Source: Bacillota bacterium
Lineage (GTDB): Bacteria; Bacillota_I; Bacilli_A; Erysipelotrichales; Erysipelotrichaceae
Assembly (NCBI GenBank): GCA_023426935.1
Contig: JAEZBR010000071.1
Location: forward strand, 1-64,000
Length of the DNA: 64,000 bases
Direction of reading: 5' to 3'
The position numbers and the translations under genes were made by a program. This document shows positions 1-7,972 of the stretch, in pieces (within the stretch, counting starts at the first letter, position 1; each line of letters begins with the position of its first letter). Below the pieces are notes generated by a model. It was given only the letters and a program-made list of their open reading frames with translations. It searched no databases and was not told the DNA's origin.

Positions 1-117
1 TTACGGGCAGTAGACGATAGAAATGCAAGTGACGAGCCGTATAAAAGCGCCTGTTAGGGCGCGGCCAGTATTAGAGCCTTATAGGCGCATATGAAAAACC
101 ACCAGCTAAGCTGGTGG
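1..117 (+). mobile_element. Right end of an IS200/IS605-like element (TnpB guide-RNA region remnant)
   Basis: This non-coding stretch is GC-richer than its surroundings and holds several short hairpins. It ends in a perfect 8-bp stem with a 3-nt loop, CCACCAGC-TAA-GCTGGTGG, at 99-117. Such a sub-terminal hairpin after a structured tail is typical of the right end of IS200/IS605 elements, where the TnpB-associated guide RNA is encoded. The base after the hairpin is the first in-frame codon of a truncated ABC ATPase, so this looks like an insertion junction. No tnpA or tnpB coding sequence is visible; the rest of the element would lie left of the window. Identification is by remembered resemblance, not by alignment. 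Confidence 0.55.
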
Positions 118-611
118 ATATTTATTATGAGGGGAAGATGTATTTTGATCAGGTATTTGTATCTAATCTAACGCTAAAAAAGCGTAAAGAAATAATTCGC
201 AATAGAATTAATTATTTGTTTCAGAACTATGCTTTGATTGAAGACTGGACCGTAATGGATAACTTATTACTAGCGATGTATTATACCAAGTTAAAAAAAG
301 CGGAGAAAGAGAACCAGATTAATCAAGCTTTGTCAGAGTTAAGAATCTTGCCCATAAAAGAACAGAAAGTTTATAGTTTGTCCGGGGGCGAACAACAGCG
401 TGTCGCTTTAGCTAGGGTATTATTAAAGCCAGCGCATCTCGTTCTGTGTGATGAGCCAACTGGTAATTTAGATCTAATTAATAGGGATATCGTATTAGAC
501 AATTTAAAAAAGTTAAATATCGAAGGAAAGACGGTAATTATTGTTACCCACGATGAAGAAGTCGCTTCAATCTGTCAAAGAAGAATAAATATTACTCGAC
601 CGTTAACGTAA
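117..611 (+). pseudogene. ABC transporter ATPase remnant, N-terminus removed by IS insertion
   Basis: The reading frame starts inside an ABC nucleotide-binding domain at a DIYYEGK segment, which in MacB/LolD-type ATPases lies just after Walker A. The Walker A region is absent. The Q-loop, the LSGGEQQR signature, Walker B with LCDEPTGNLD, and the VTHD switch histidine are all present. A GTG at 114 could act as a start but lies in the IS hairpin and has no Shine-Dalgarno sequence. No permease follows; the next gene is convergent, and the two coding ends overlap by about 20 nt. Without Walker A it cannot be a working ATPase, so it is most likely a decaying gene. Confidence 0.8.
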
Positions 612-3600
612 TCTGATAACGCTGATTGGTGACCAATTTTAAGGTATAGGTTTTGCCATTATAAGTTACTGGTTCTGGTAAGCTACGACAGAAGACATCG
701 GTTAATTCGCCATAATCCGATAAACCATTCGCAGAAGTTGTTTTAACATAGATGTTATAAGTTCCTGGTCCTAACTTTGTTAAATCGAGGGAAGCGTGAT
801 ACCAAGCTCTAGTTTTATCATAGCCATCATTTACTCTTAAGACGATTGCATAATCACCGGTAGTAATCGAACCAACATCATAACTGGTTCTTTCGTAGGT
901 AGAAGTATTCTCGAAGATAATGGTCCGGGAAACACTGCCGGAGGCAGAATAATCGCCATTCACATTATAGGCAGAACCTTTAATATCGAGTAAGCCGGCA
1001 TTTAGGGACAGCTTTGAGTATTCAATAAAAGCATTATCGATTGTAGGTTTGGTTTCGGTAGTTATTAAGCCCTGAGTGCGGATAAACACTTCTAGAGGCA
1101 TCTTTTTCAATAAGAAATTAGTGCGGAACTCGATACCTGTCCCGGCCGAATTAGTGAATCGCTGGGCGATATTCTTGGAATAGGTATTAGTTAACCCTTG
1201 GGTGGTGTAATAAGTAGCATTCTTTGCGATTAAAGTTACTTGATAGTTTCCGTTAGGAATGTTGTTGAAATCGAGATCTCCTTGGAACCAAGCTCCGGAA
1301 TAATCGTAGCTATTGTTCGGGATTGCATTGATATCGTAAGGATATTCCGAAGAATCGGTCCAACGTTGTAATGCGATAGTATAATTCTGATTGGTATTTT
1401 CATCAGTTAAAACTAATTCATAGGCGAAGTTCTCGGAGGCTGAATTATTAATTCCCTCAATTGCGAGAAGACCGCGGATTTTTACCGAAGTACCATCAGT
1501 ATTGAGTTTCAGTGAATCCAGATCATAGATATTTTCTTTATAAATCAAGTCGGAAATATTAGGTAAGTCACCTGGAACTTCCGGAACAGATGGCGTGGGT
1601 CCGGTATGAGCGATGGCATTATGGAAACCAGAAGCTAAGGTATAACCGATCGTACCATAAACTAAATCGGCAGATACTTTATACCAAACGGTGTCACCTG
1701 AAGTTATCGTATCGATTATCGTGATAGCTTCATTGTTGTAGGTTACTTTTCCAACGGTGGAACTAGAAGTATCCATCGAGGAATAAATATAACTTGGCAA
1801 GGCGTCGTGTGCTGCTTGGTACTTTATCGCATAAGAAGCGGTAAGTTCCGTAACTTGACTAGCCAAAATCCAGCCGGTGTTGCCGGTACTTAGATCGTAA
1901 ATGATTTTATAGGAATAATCGGCGCTATTAGTATAAGCTCTCTCCTTAGCGGTCAAATAAACGCCGGAAGCTAAGGTAACATTTTTACTCGTCGACAAAT
2001 AAGCATCCGTATATACCGTTAAGGATTGATTGGTTTTAAGTGGATAATATTCACTGAGATATTCAACTCTAATCAAATTGTTAGTCAGATTATTTTTCGG
2101 AGTAGTATAAGCGACCGAAGGATTGGTGATGGTAATATCACTTTTTTTGACATAGCGGATATTATTTTCGAAATCATATGTGGAAGTGAATCCGTTATTT
2201 GACCAATCATACGCAACTTCCGGTGAAACATCAGCCATGACAGTATAATAATCACCACTTTCACCGGTAATTAAAACTGCTGAACCTTCTAGGTCATGTG
2301 TTACTCCGCCATAATAATAGGGAAATTTAGTATCACCGGGATTATTGTAAGCGCGCACTTTGGCACTATTGGTCACTCCGATGACATAAGAATTGTAATC
2401 TTTATAACCATTAGCTTGATCGAATTGATAATAATGAGCCGCAGCTTTTTCGCCCCAGTAAGGATCGGAGGCATATTTAACATTTACACCGCCTTGTTTA
2501 TTTCCTAAATAAGCGCCGTTGTAATAATATCGATCATTAGCACAATCAAGGTAGTTATACGATAATAATTTTGCCATATCTTTGGCGGAAGAAATTACGG
2601 AATTATAGTTTTTAGCCGAATCGGTTGAGGAATCATAGGCACCCATTCCGAAAAGATTCTGTTTAACGATTGAAATGAAACTTCTACCCCAACCAGTCTC
2701 ATTAATACTGATGGAAAGTAACAGTAGCGGATTAATACCGTATTCCTGAGCGGCTTGAATTAAATAAGATCCGGCACCATAGAGAATTGATTCGCCTTCT
2801 TTAGGGAAGACACCTAAGCCTAAACCACCTTCGTTCGCATAGCTTTTGCTGTAGTAGGTATAAGCTAAATTAGTGATATTCATTCCTTTCAGATAATTGT
2901 CGATATCCGCGGCGGTGTAATTAGTTGCGGAATGGAAGGGTAAGAATTGATAGTAGTTATACCAAGGAACATTATTGATGGCATGGTCAAAAATGCCCTG
3001 ATTTAGATCGTCAATCATGGTAAGATAGTTTTCATAGAAGTAATGACCATCCGCTGAATAATAGGTCTTACCGGACACAATGTAATCAGGGGCGACCCCG
3101 ATGGTTAAAGAAGACTGACCCGAACTAGTTCTAAAATAATGTTTTAAGCTTCCATTGTCGGTTCGAACATAAACATTCTGTGGCGCGGAGACGGAAATAG
3201 GAATTATATTATATTGAGTTAAGCCGCCACGTGATTTATTGACTGTAGATTTTAGACCGGATATATAGGTTATTGCGTTATCTGGCGAACTTCCGGTTAT
3301 AAGATAAACGCCTTCCGAACCATAGTAGCCGTTGAAGTAATCGCTTTTGGAAGCAATCGAACCATCTTTATATACCGCGTTGGCATAGGAGTTTTTACTT
3401 ACACTGCCAACGGAAGTAAAATCTAGGGTTGCATATTTGGAAGCGACAATCGTATCCGCATTAAACACACTAGCGACTGAAGAAGCCGATGAAGTCTGTT
3501 GATTCATTAAAGTAACTCCGCCGTCATAAGAATCAACGCAAGAGATTTTAGTAACGGAAGAATCTGAATTTACCATTCCAACCCAGTATCCGGGACATTG

Positions 3601-3696
3601 AGCATCATATGCTTTTACTTCTGAAGCAGAGGTTATAGTAAAAATAGTTAAGGTTATTAAGAATGTTAGTAAACCGACACTAAATTTACGTATCAA
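592..3696 (-). CDS. Secreted multidomain glucosaminidase (peptidoglycan hydrolase)
   Basis: Predicted autolysin acting on the glycan strands of the cell wall outside the cell. A TTG at 3696 is the best start: AAGGAGG lies 7 nt upstream, and it gives a signal peptide of the form IRKFS, a hydrophobic core, then ASEVKA. An upstream TTG at 3717 would put this ribosome site inside the gene. A glucosaminidase-type domain lies around residues 290-450, with the likely catalytic Glu in SINETGWG near residue 333 and a conserved NLFGMGAYD segment after it. The N-terminal 280 residues and the beta-rich, SH3-like C-terminal half are probably wall-binding. About 1034 residues; there is no LPXTG anchor. A TATAAT at 3722-3727 (minus strand) may be its -10 element. 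Confidence 0.82.
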   Translation of the reverse strand: MIRKFSVGLLTFLITLTIFTITSASEVKAYDAQCPGYWVGMVNSDSSVTKISCVDSYDGGVTLMNQQTSSASSVASVFNADTIVASKYATLDFTSVGSVSKNSYANAVYKDGSIASKSDYFNGYYGSEGVYLITGSSPDNAITYISGLKSTVNKSRGGLTQYNIIPISVSAPQNVYVRTDNGSLKHYFRTSSGQSSLTIGVAPDYIVSGKTYYSADGHYFYENYLTMIDDLNQGIFDHAINNVPWYNYYQFLPFHSATNYTAADIDNYLKGMNITNLAYTYYSKSYANEGGLGLGVFPKEGESILYGAGSYLIQAAQEYGINPLLLLSISINETGWGRSFISIVKQNLFGMGAYDSSTDSAKNYNSVISSAKDMAKLLSYNYLDCANDRYYYNGAYLGNKQGGVNVKYASDPYWGEKAAAHYYQFDQANGYKDYNSYVIGVTNSAKVRAYNNPGDTKFPYYYGGVTHDLEGSAVLITGESGDYYTVMADVSPEVAYDWSNNGFTSTYDFENNIRYVKKSDITITNPSVAYTTPKNNLTNNLIRVEYLSEYYPLKTNQSLTVYTDAYLSTSKNVTLASGVYLTAKERAYTNSADYSYKIIYDLSTGNTGWILASQVTELTASYAIKYQAAHDALPSYIYSSMDTSSSTVGKVTYNNEAITIIDTITSGDTVWYKVSADLVYGTIGYTLASGFHNAIAHTGPTPSVPEVPGDLPNISDLIYKENIYDLDSLKLNTDGTSVKIRGLLAIEGINNSASENFAYELVLTDENTNQNYTIALQRWTDSSEYPYDINAIPNNSYDYSGAWFQGDLDFNNIPNGNYQVTLIAKNATYYTTQGLTNTYSKNIAQRFTNSAGTGIEFRTNFLLKKMPLEVFIRTQGLITTETKPTIDNAFIEYSKLSLNAGLLDIKGSAYNVNGDYSASGSVSRTIIFENTSTYERTSYDVGSITTGDYAIVLRVNDGYDKTRAWYHASLDLTKLGPGTYNIYVKTTSANGLSDYGELTDVFCRSLPEPVTYNGKTYTLKLVTNQRYQITLTVE

Positions 3697-3771
3697 AAAA
3701 CCCGCCTCCTTAGGCAAGTTAATTATACCTTATCTGGCTAGTTATTTCACAGGGTGGGTTGGATACGCGAA

Positions 3772-4494
3772 TTAGTTATTTCTTAATTTTTTAAAGAAGA
3801 CATAATTCGCTAAAACAATCGTAATTATTGAATAAACCAAAATGACTAAGATATTTATTAAAAGACCGGAACCGGTGTGGTTAAGAACGGTTTTTAATAA
3901 TTCGACACAATGATAGAAAGGCAAAGCTTTACAGATATATCCAAAGACTTTTCCAACTAGATCCAAAGAAAAATACATTCCGGAAGTAAAGGCCACTAAT
4001 TGAACAACAACACTGCTGATGCCGGAAGCACTTTTCTCATTTCCAAAACAACCAATCAAAATTCCTAAGGCGATAAAGAAGAGAGAAAGGATTAAAGCGG
4101 TTATTACGGTAAAAATAAAGTTGATATTGAAAGAAAGTCCGTTAAATAGGGCGACAGTGAAGAATAAAACATTCTGAATTAGGACCAATGGAAGTAAAGC
4201 TAGAGTATAACCTAGAATATAATCCAATGAACGCATCGGAGAAATGGCTAGACGGGTAAGTAAGGAACAGTTACGATCCTTTGCGACTAAAGTTGAGGTA
4301 AACATCGTAATGAAAGTCAGACCGAAAATAATAATTCCCGGGGTGAAGTTTTCGATGTTATAAGCATCGGCCGGAATCTTAAACTGCTGGAAAATGAATA
4401 GTAGAAAGGTTGGAAGAATCATTGCGAACACTAAGCTTAACGGATCGCGAATTAATTCTTTGAAATTTCTTCGCGCAAAATTTAGAGCTTTCAT
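3772..4494 (-). CDS. ABC-2 type transporter permease
   Basis: Integral membrane subunit of about 240 residues with six predicted hydrophobic segments, matching the short ABC-2 permease architecture used by drug, bacteriocin or polysaccharide exporters. It starts 4 nt inside the end of the upstream ATPase gene (ATGA-type overlap), so the two are translationally coupled and probably form one exporter. The motif FTPGIIIFGLTF followed by the RNCSLLTRLAISPM segment is typical of this family. The substrate cannot be read from the sequence. It is the last gene of the AbrB-like regulator/ATPase/permease operon. Confidence 0.85.
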   Translation of the reverse strand: MKALNFARRNFKELIRDPLSLVFAMILPTFLLFIFQQFKIPADAYNIENFTPGIIIFGLTFITMFTSTLVAKDRNCSLLTRLAISPMRSLDYILGYTLALLPLVLIQNVLFFTVALFNGLSFNINFIFTVITALILSLFFIALGILIGCFGNEKSASGISSVVVQLVAFTSGMYFSLDLVGKVFGYICKALPFYHCVELLKTVLNHTGSGLLINILVILVYSIITIVLANYVFFKKLRNN

Positions 4495-5207
4495 TGCTTC
4501 TCCTCCATTACTAATTTGACGAAGGCATCTTCCAGCTTCGTGGTGTTAGTTTGTTGTAATAATTCGGAAACGGTTCCCTGCGTGATTAATCTACCGTGAG
4601 TTATGATTCCAACCTGATCGGCTAGCTCTTCAGCCTCTTCCATGTAATGCGTTGTTAAAATTATTAACATTTCTTTCTTTAAACTCTCAATCACGTTCCA
4701 TAATTCTTTGCGGGCAATAACATCCAAACCTAATGTCGGTTCATCAAGGAATAAAATTTTCGGTTGGTTGATTAAGGATAAGGCGATGGATAGCTTTCGT
4801 TGCCATCCGCCAGAAAGAGTGGCCGCTTTTTGTTTCAGTACTTCGTCTAAATGAAAAACTTCGATTAAATGATTGATTCGCGCTTTATCTTGGATTCCAT
4901 AGACACCAGCCATGAATTCTAAGTTTTCCTTAACGGAAAGATTTGCGGCAATTGCTGTTTCTTGCGGTGAGAGATTGATAAAGTTACGAATAACTTGCGT
5001 ATCATTAGGCAGGGAATAATTATCATAATAAATATTTCCTGAAGTGGGAGTAATCAAAGTCGATAACATTTTGATGGTGGTAGTCTTACCGGCACCGTTA
5101 GTCCCGAGCAATGCGAATAAACTGTCATCGTTCAAGGTCAGATTCAGATCATTAACGGCTGTTAGGCTTTTATACTTCTTAGTTAAGTGTTCAGTTCTAA
5201 TCATCAT
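4491..5207 (-). CDS. ABC-2 exporter ATP-binding subunit
   Basis: Complete ABC ATPase with Walker A GTNGAGKTTT, signature LSGGWQRKL, Walker B LFLDEPTLGLD and the switch histidine in LTTHYMEEAEEL. This pattern is typical of ABC-2 (DrrA/CcmA-like) exporters. The likely start is one of two adjacent ATGs at 5207/5204 inside ATGATGATTAG, overlapping the stop of the AbrB-like gene; a longer frame exists but would extend far into that gene. It overlaps the downstream permease by 4 nt. The three genes form one tightly coupled operon, with expression likely set by the AbrB-like protein. Confidence 0.88.
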   Translation of the reverse strand: MMIRTEHLTKKYKSLTAVNDLNLTLNDDSLFALLGTNGAGKTTTIKMLSTLITPTSGNIYYDNYSLPNDTQVIRNFINLSPQETAIAANLSVKENLEFMAGVYGIQDKARINHLIEVFHLDEVLKQKAATLSGGWQRKLSIALSLINQPKILFLDEPTLGLDVIARKELWNVIESLKKEMLIILTTHYMEEAEELADQVGIITHGRLITQGTVSELLQQTNTTKLEDAFVKLVMEEKQ

Positions 5208-5403
5208 TCTTACCATTAAGGATCTTCGAGGTGACATCATCTAAAGTATCGGATTTTACGATTGCCATTCCTCTTTTCTTATCACAGAGAACAACTAAAG
5301 TATCTCCAGGATTTATTCCAAACATAGCCCGCGCTTCTTTAGGAATTACTATCTGTCCTTTTTCTCCTACCCGACAGACTCCGATATAACGATTTTTGGT
5401 CAT
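5197..5403 (-). CDS. AbrB/MazE-family transcriptional regulator
   Basis: Small protein of 68 residues with one SpoVT/AbrB swapped-hairpin DNA-binding domain. The GQIVIPKEAR core and the following GDTLVVL strand are diagnostic. Start chosen at ATG 5403 because GGAGGT lies 5 nt upstream; a longer frame lacks a ribosome site. It leads an operon with the two exporter genes and overlaps the ATPase start. A 16-bp palindrome and a further half-site sit between its -10 element and its start codon, suggesting that it represses its own operon. It could instead be a MazE-like antitoxin, but no toxin gene is next to it. Confidence 0.85.
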   Translation of the reverse strand: MTKNRYIGVCRVGEKGQIVIPKEARAMFGINPGDTLVVLCDKKRGMAIVKSDTLDDVTSKILNGKNDD

Positions 5404-5414
5404 CTTTACCTCCG

Positions 5415-5439
5415 GTATGAACATTCATACATTTCATAC
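5415..5439 (-). promoter_or_regulatory. Palindromic operator in the abrB-like operon leader
   Basis: GTATGAA-CA-TTCATAC at 5415-5430 is a perfect 7-2-7 palindrome, followed by another TTCATAC at 5433-5439, a direct repeat of the second half-site with 9-bp periodicity. It lies just downstream of the -10 element, where a bound protein would block transcription. Autoregulation by the encoded AbrB-like protein is an inference from position. Confidence 0.6.
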
Positions 5440-5441
5440 AA

Positions 5442-5470
5442 ATTATACAACTATTAGTATTTGTATGCAA
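5442..5470 (-). promoter_or_regulatory. Promoter of the abrB-like/ABC exporter operon
   Basis: Reading the minus strand, TTGCAT (5465-5470) and TATAAT (5442-5447) are separated by exactly 17 bp, a good sigma-A-type promoter directed toward the AbrB-like gene. Confidence 0.7.
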
Positions 5471-5495
5471 AAAAAGCAAGACTTTCGCTTTTTTT
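5469..5495. terminator. Possible bidirectional terminator hairpin
   Basis: AAAAAAAGC (5469-5477) pairs with GCTTTTTTT (5487-5495) around a 9-nt loop, with U-rich tails on both strands. It sits against the -35 element of the AbrB-like operon. No gene clearly reads into it from either side, so its role is unclear; it may insulate this operon from rpmH. Confidence 0.35.
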
Positions 5496-5505
5496 TGGTT
5501 TGATA

Positions 5506-5564
5506 TCTCAATAAGGCTTTGCTTGCGAGTAGCAAAGCGATAAACTTTGACCTAAATATTGAGA
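5506..5564. other. Nested inverted repeats between the abrB-like and rpmH promoters
   Basis: An outer 8-bp inverted repeat (TCTCAATA at 5506-5513, TATTGAGA at 5557-5564) encloses an inner 8-bp hairpin (GCTTTGCT at 5516-5523, AGCAAAGC at 5531-5538). The 341-nt gap 5404-5744 otherwise holds only the two promoters, the operator and a possible terminator. I see no DnaA-box cluster in it. Confidence 0.4.
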
Positions 5565-5663
5565 CTCTGAAACGTTACTATCCTAAAGGCAATTAGAATA
5601 ATGCTTATTAGATATTGAATGCTTTATGATCAAAAACGGGTGTTATATCGTAATAATTTTGCA

Positions 5664-5693
5664 TTGACGATAGGGAAACCAGCGTTGTATAAT
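5664..5693 (+). promoter_or_regulatory. rpmH operon promoter
   Basis: TTGACG (5664-5669) and TATAAT (5688-5693) are separated by 18 bp, about 50 bp upstream of the rpmH start. It is probably the main promoter for rpmH-rnpA-yidC-khpB. Confidence 0.75.
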
Positions 5694-5744
5694 CTATAGG
5701 CAATTGCTGGTAACACGGTAAAAAAAGAAATCGGAGGTGCAGTT

Positions 5745-5885
5745 ATGTACGGACAGAGAACGTATACCCCTAGCAAGAGGAAATATCAAAAACGTCATGG
5801 ATTCAGAGCTCGGATGGCAACAGTCGGTGGACGCAAAGTGCTGGCTCGTCGTAGAGCAAGAGGAAGAAAGAAGCTTTCTGCATAA
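5745..5885 (+). CDS. rpmH: 50S ribosomal protein L34
   Basis: A 46-residue, very basic ribosomal protein of the large subunit. The C-terminal stretch HGFRARM, then [19 protein letters not shown], is the conserved L34 signature. The N-terminus ([13 protein letters not shown]) is a little longer than the usual MKRT(F/Y)QPSKRK. ATG 5745 has GGAGGTG six nt upstream. It heads the conserved rpmH-rnpA-yidC-khpB cluster. In most Firmicutes dnaA lies close by, but here the neighbouring upstream genes are the minus-strand AbrB/ABC operon. Confidence 0.97.
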   Translation: MYGQRTYTPSKRKYQKRHGFRARMATVGGRKVLARRRARGRKKLSA

Positions 5886-5886
5886 A

Positions 5887-5911
5887 GTCACCGCAAGGTG
5901 GCTTTTTCTTT
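5887..5911 (+). terminator. Intercistronic terminator-like hairpin between rpmH and rnpA
   Basis: GTCACC-GCAA-GGTGGC (5887-5902) forms a 6-bp stem with a tetraloop and is followed by TTTTTCTTT. This resembles an attenuator that would lower rnpA-yidC expression relative to rpmH. The only Shine-Dalgarno-like bases for rnpA (AAGGTGG) lie inside its loop and 3' arm, 16 nt from the rnpA start. Confidence 0.6.
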
Positions 5912-5917
5912 AAATCA

Positions 5918-6256
5918 ATGAAGAAAGCGCGTCGGATTACTCGAAATGAAGAATTTCAAGATATTATTAAGAAAGCACCTAAACTAACTACCTCGACATT
6001 TATGATCTTCTATCGGCCAAAACTGAAAGCTGAAAATCGGATTGGCATCTCGGTATCTAAAAAGAGTGGGATTGCCGTTCGTAGGAACTTGATCAAAAGG
6101 CAGGTAAGAATGATGGTAGATGAGGTAGGTGCTTTAGGCTTAGGAACGGATTTATTAATAATCGTTCGTAAAGGTTATGATCCCAGCAATTATGACGCCA
6201 ACAAAAAAGTGTTGGAAAGCCTAGTTAAAACAGTTAAAATTAAGGAAGTCAGTTAA
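5918..6256 (+). CDS. rnpA: Ribonuclease P protein component
   Basis: Protein subunit of RNase P, which helps the catalytic RNA trim the 5' leader of pre-tRNAs. At 112 residues it has the usual length. It carries the basic RNR-type signature as AVRRNLIKRQVR and the N-terminal RITRNEEF segment. Its place between rpmH and yidC is the standard one. ATG 5918 follows a terminator-like hairpin and has no close ribosome site, so its translation may be weak or coupled to RNA folding. Confidence 0.96.
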   Translation: MKKARRITRNEEFQDIIKKAPKLTTSTFMIFYRPKLKAENRIGISVSKKSGIAVRRNLIKRQVRMMVDEVGALGLGTDLLIIVRKGYDPSNYDANKKVLESLVKTVKIKEVS

Positions 6257-6271
6257 AAAAGGAGACTATTG

Positions 6272-7165
6272 ATGAAAAAAAGACGCATAAACAAGAAACT
6301 AGTACTAATCATTGTAGTATTAGTCTTGTTAACTCTAGCCGGATGCCAATCAAATACTAATTCCGACGGTACTATTAAAGCGGAAAAGATTATTTACTTA
6401 ACCACAAGTTGGGGAAGCATCTGGGAATCAGACGGATTGTTTACATTTATCTTCGTATATCCTCTAGCCCAATGCATTAACTTCCTAGCACAGTATGTGG
6501 ATATCATCTTAGCAATCACGTTTACGACCATTATCCTTAACGTTCTATTGTTAAGTGCTTCGATTAAATCGACGATAGCTTCGCAAAAGATGCAGATGAT
6601 GCAGCCTGAATTAGCGAAAATTCAGGAAAAGTATAAAGATCGTTCCGATGAAACCGCCAAGATGGCTCAGGCTACCGAAATGCAGAATCTGTATAAGAAG
6701 AATAACATTAATCCGTTATCTTCCATGTTGGTTCCGTTCTTACAGTTACCAATTCTAATTTCTATGTATTATGCGGTTCAAAGAGCGAATGCCGTGGTTA
6801 CCGGCTCCGTGTTCGGAATGGAATTAACTACGACGCCATGGGCAGCCTTTAAATTAGGCGGTTCCGGTTATATCCTATTCGCTATCTATATTTTGATGGG
6901 TGTGGCTCAGTTTGGTTCTTCCAAAATTACTCAATGGTTATCCAAGAAGAAAGAAAAAGAAAATCACTCAATCAAACAATATGACAAGCCAGCTTCAACT
7001 CAAGGTTCGATGAACATGATGATGTATGGTATGTTGGTTCTAATCATGGTTATGGCTATTAACTGGCCGACCGCAATGTCACTATATTGGTTGATTTCGT
7101 CAGTAGTTAATATCTTAAAGACGATTTTTATCCAGAAGAGGTATATTGATAATGCCAAGGCTTGA
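6272..7165 (+). CDS. yidC: Membrane protein insertase YidC/OxaA (lipoprotein form)
   Basis: Inserts and folds inner-membrane proteins with or without SecYEG. The Firmicutes short form is a lipoprotein, shown here by a signal peptide ending in LAGC with the modified Cys near residue 25. The five-helix core carries the characteristic INPLSSMLVPFLQLPILISMYYA segment and a C-terminal membrane helix near ALSLYWLISSVVN-type residues (MSLYWLISS here). ATG 6272 has AAGGAGA six nt upstream; the TTG three nt earlier is less likely. It overlaps the start of khpB. Confidence 0.95.
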   Translation: MKKRRINKKLVLIIVVLVLLTLAGCQSNTNSDGTIKAEKIIYLTTSWGSIWESDGLFTFIFVYPLAQCINFLAQYVDIILAITFTTIILNVLLLSASIKSTIASQKMQMMQPELAKIQEKYKDRSDETAKMAQATEMQNLYKKNNINPLSSMLVPFLQLPILISMYYAVQRANAVVTGSVFGMELTTTPWAAFKLGGSGYILFAIYILMGVAQFGSSKITQWLSKKKEKENHSIKQYDKPASTQGSMNMMMYGMLVLIMVMAINWPTAMSLYWLISSVVNILKTIFIQKRYIDNAKA

Positions 7166-7796
7166 AGGAAAGAATATTGAGGAAATCGTCAATCAATACG
7201 CAGCGGAAAAAGGTGTTGATAAGGGAGAAATCAGTTATAACATTGTCGAAGAGAAAAAAGGCATTTTAGGAATTGGCAATAAAGTAACGGCTGATGTCTA
7301 CTGCAGTGAAGATATTAAGCAATTTCTGAGCGATTATGTTAATGAATTTTTCAAAGGTTTGGAAGTTGAAGTAGATGTTAAGGTTGAGAAGGAAAATGAT
7401 TTATATAAAGTAATTCTCAATGCCGATAACAATGCAATCCTAATTGGACGCAATGGTTCAACCTTACAGGCTTTGAATGTTGTAGTTAAAGGAGCTTGTT
7501 CTAATACCTTCAAACGCAAGGTCAATGTCCTAGTTGATATCAACAACTACAAGGAACAAAAGTATGAAAAGGTTGAAATGATGGCACTAAGGGTTGCGAA
7601 AACCGTTCAACGCTCCAAAGTATCCGCATTGTTAGATCCGATGCCTAACGATGAAAGAAAAATCGTTCATCAGTATTTAAGCAATATGGAACATATCCGT
7701 ACCGCTTCCGAAGGGGATGGATATGAAAGAAGAGTTAGAATCATCTATGATCCGGAAGTAAAATCTGAAAACAACGAGGATCTAAACAAAGATTAA
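7152..7796 (+). CDS. khpB: RNA-binding protein KhpB (Jag)
   Basis: Cytoplasmic RNA-binding protein involved in cell elongation and envelope homeostasis in Firmicutes; also called Jag or EloR. Order of domains: Jag_N (residues 1-50, with KGILGIGNK), a KH domain (about 80-140, NAILIGRNGSTLQALN) and an R3H domain (about 145-205, NDERKIVHQYLSN). ATG 7152 lies 9 nt after AGAGGT and within the end of yidC; a TTG at 7146 is an alternative. The gene pair yidC-khpB is widely conserved. A terminator follows at 7803. Confidence 0.93.
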   Translation: MPRLEGKNIEEIVNQYAAEKGVDKGEISYNIVEEKKGILGIGNKVTADVYCSEDIKQFLSDYVNEFFKGLEVEVDVKVEKENDLYKVILNADNNAILIGRNGSTLQALNVVVKGACSNTFKRKVNVLVDINNYKEQKYEKVEMMALRVAKTVQRSKVSALLDPMPNDERKIVHQYLSNMEHIRTASEGDGYERRVRIIYDPEVKSENNEDLNKD

Positions 7797-7802
7797 GCAA
7801 TA

Positions 7803-7828
7803 AAGCTGGAGGATAACTTCAGCTTTTT
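7803..7828 (+). terminator. Terminator after khpB
   Basis: AAGCTG pairs with CAGCTT around a purine-rich loop and is followed by TTTTT. It closes the rpmH-khpB operon. Confidence 0.65.
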
Positions 7829-7972
7829 AAATATTTTAAAGCGAAAATTGGATTTCTAATGTAAAAACAATCGAAGGTTATAAAGGCGCGTAACATAGTT
7901 TAATCTAGTACTTTTAATTGAGAGAGTGTACAATTAGAATGTTAAAAATTAGAGGAAGGAAGTCTTACGGAT

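Noticed and set aside
2296..2508. Plus-strand open frame inside the glucosaminidase gene
   Set aside because: It is a shadow of the real minus-strand gene with no ribosome site; the same applies to many other short opposite-strand frames in the window.
5404..5744. A chromosomal replication origin upstream of rpmH
   Set aside because: No cluster of TTATCCACA-like DnaA boxes or dnaA gene is seen in this gap.
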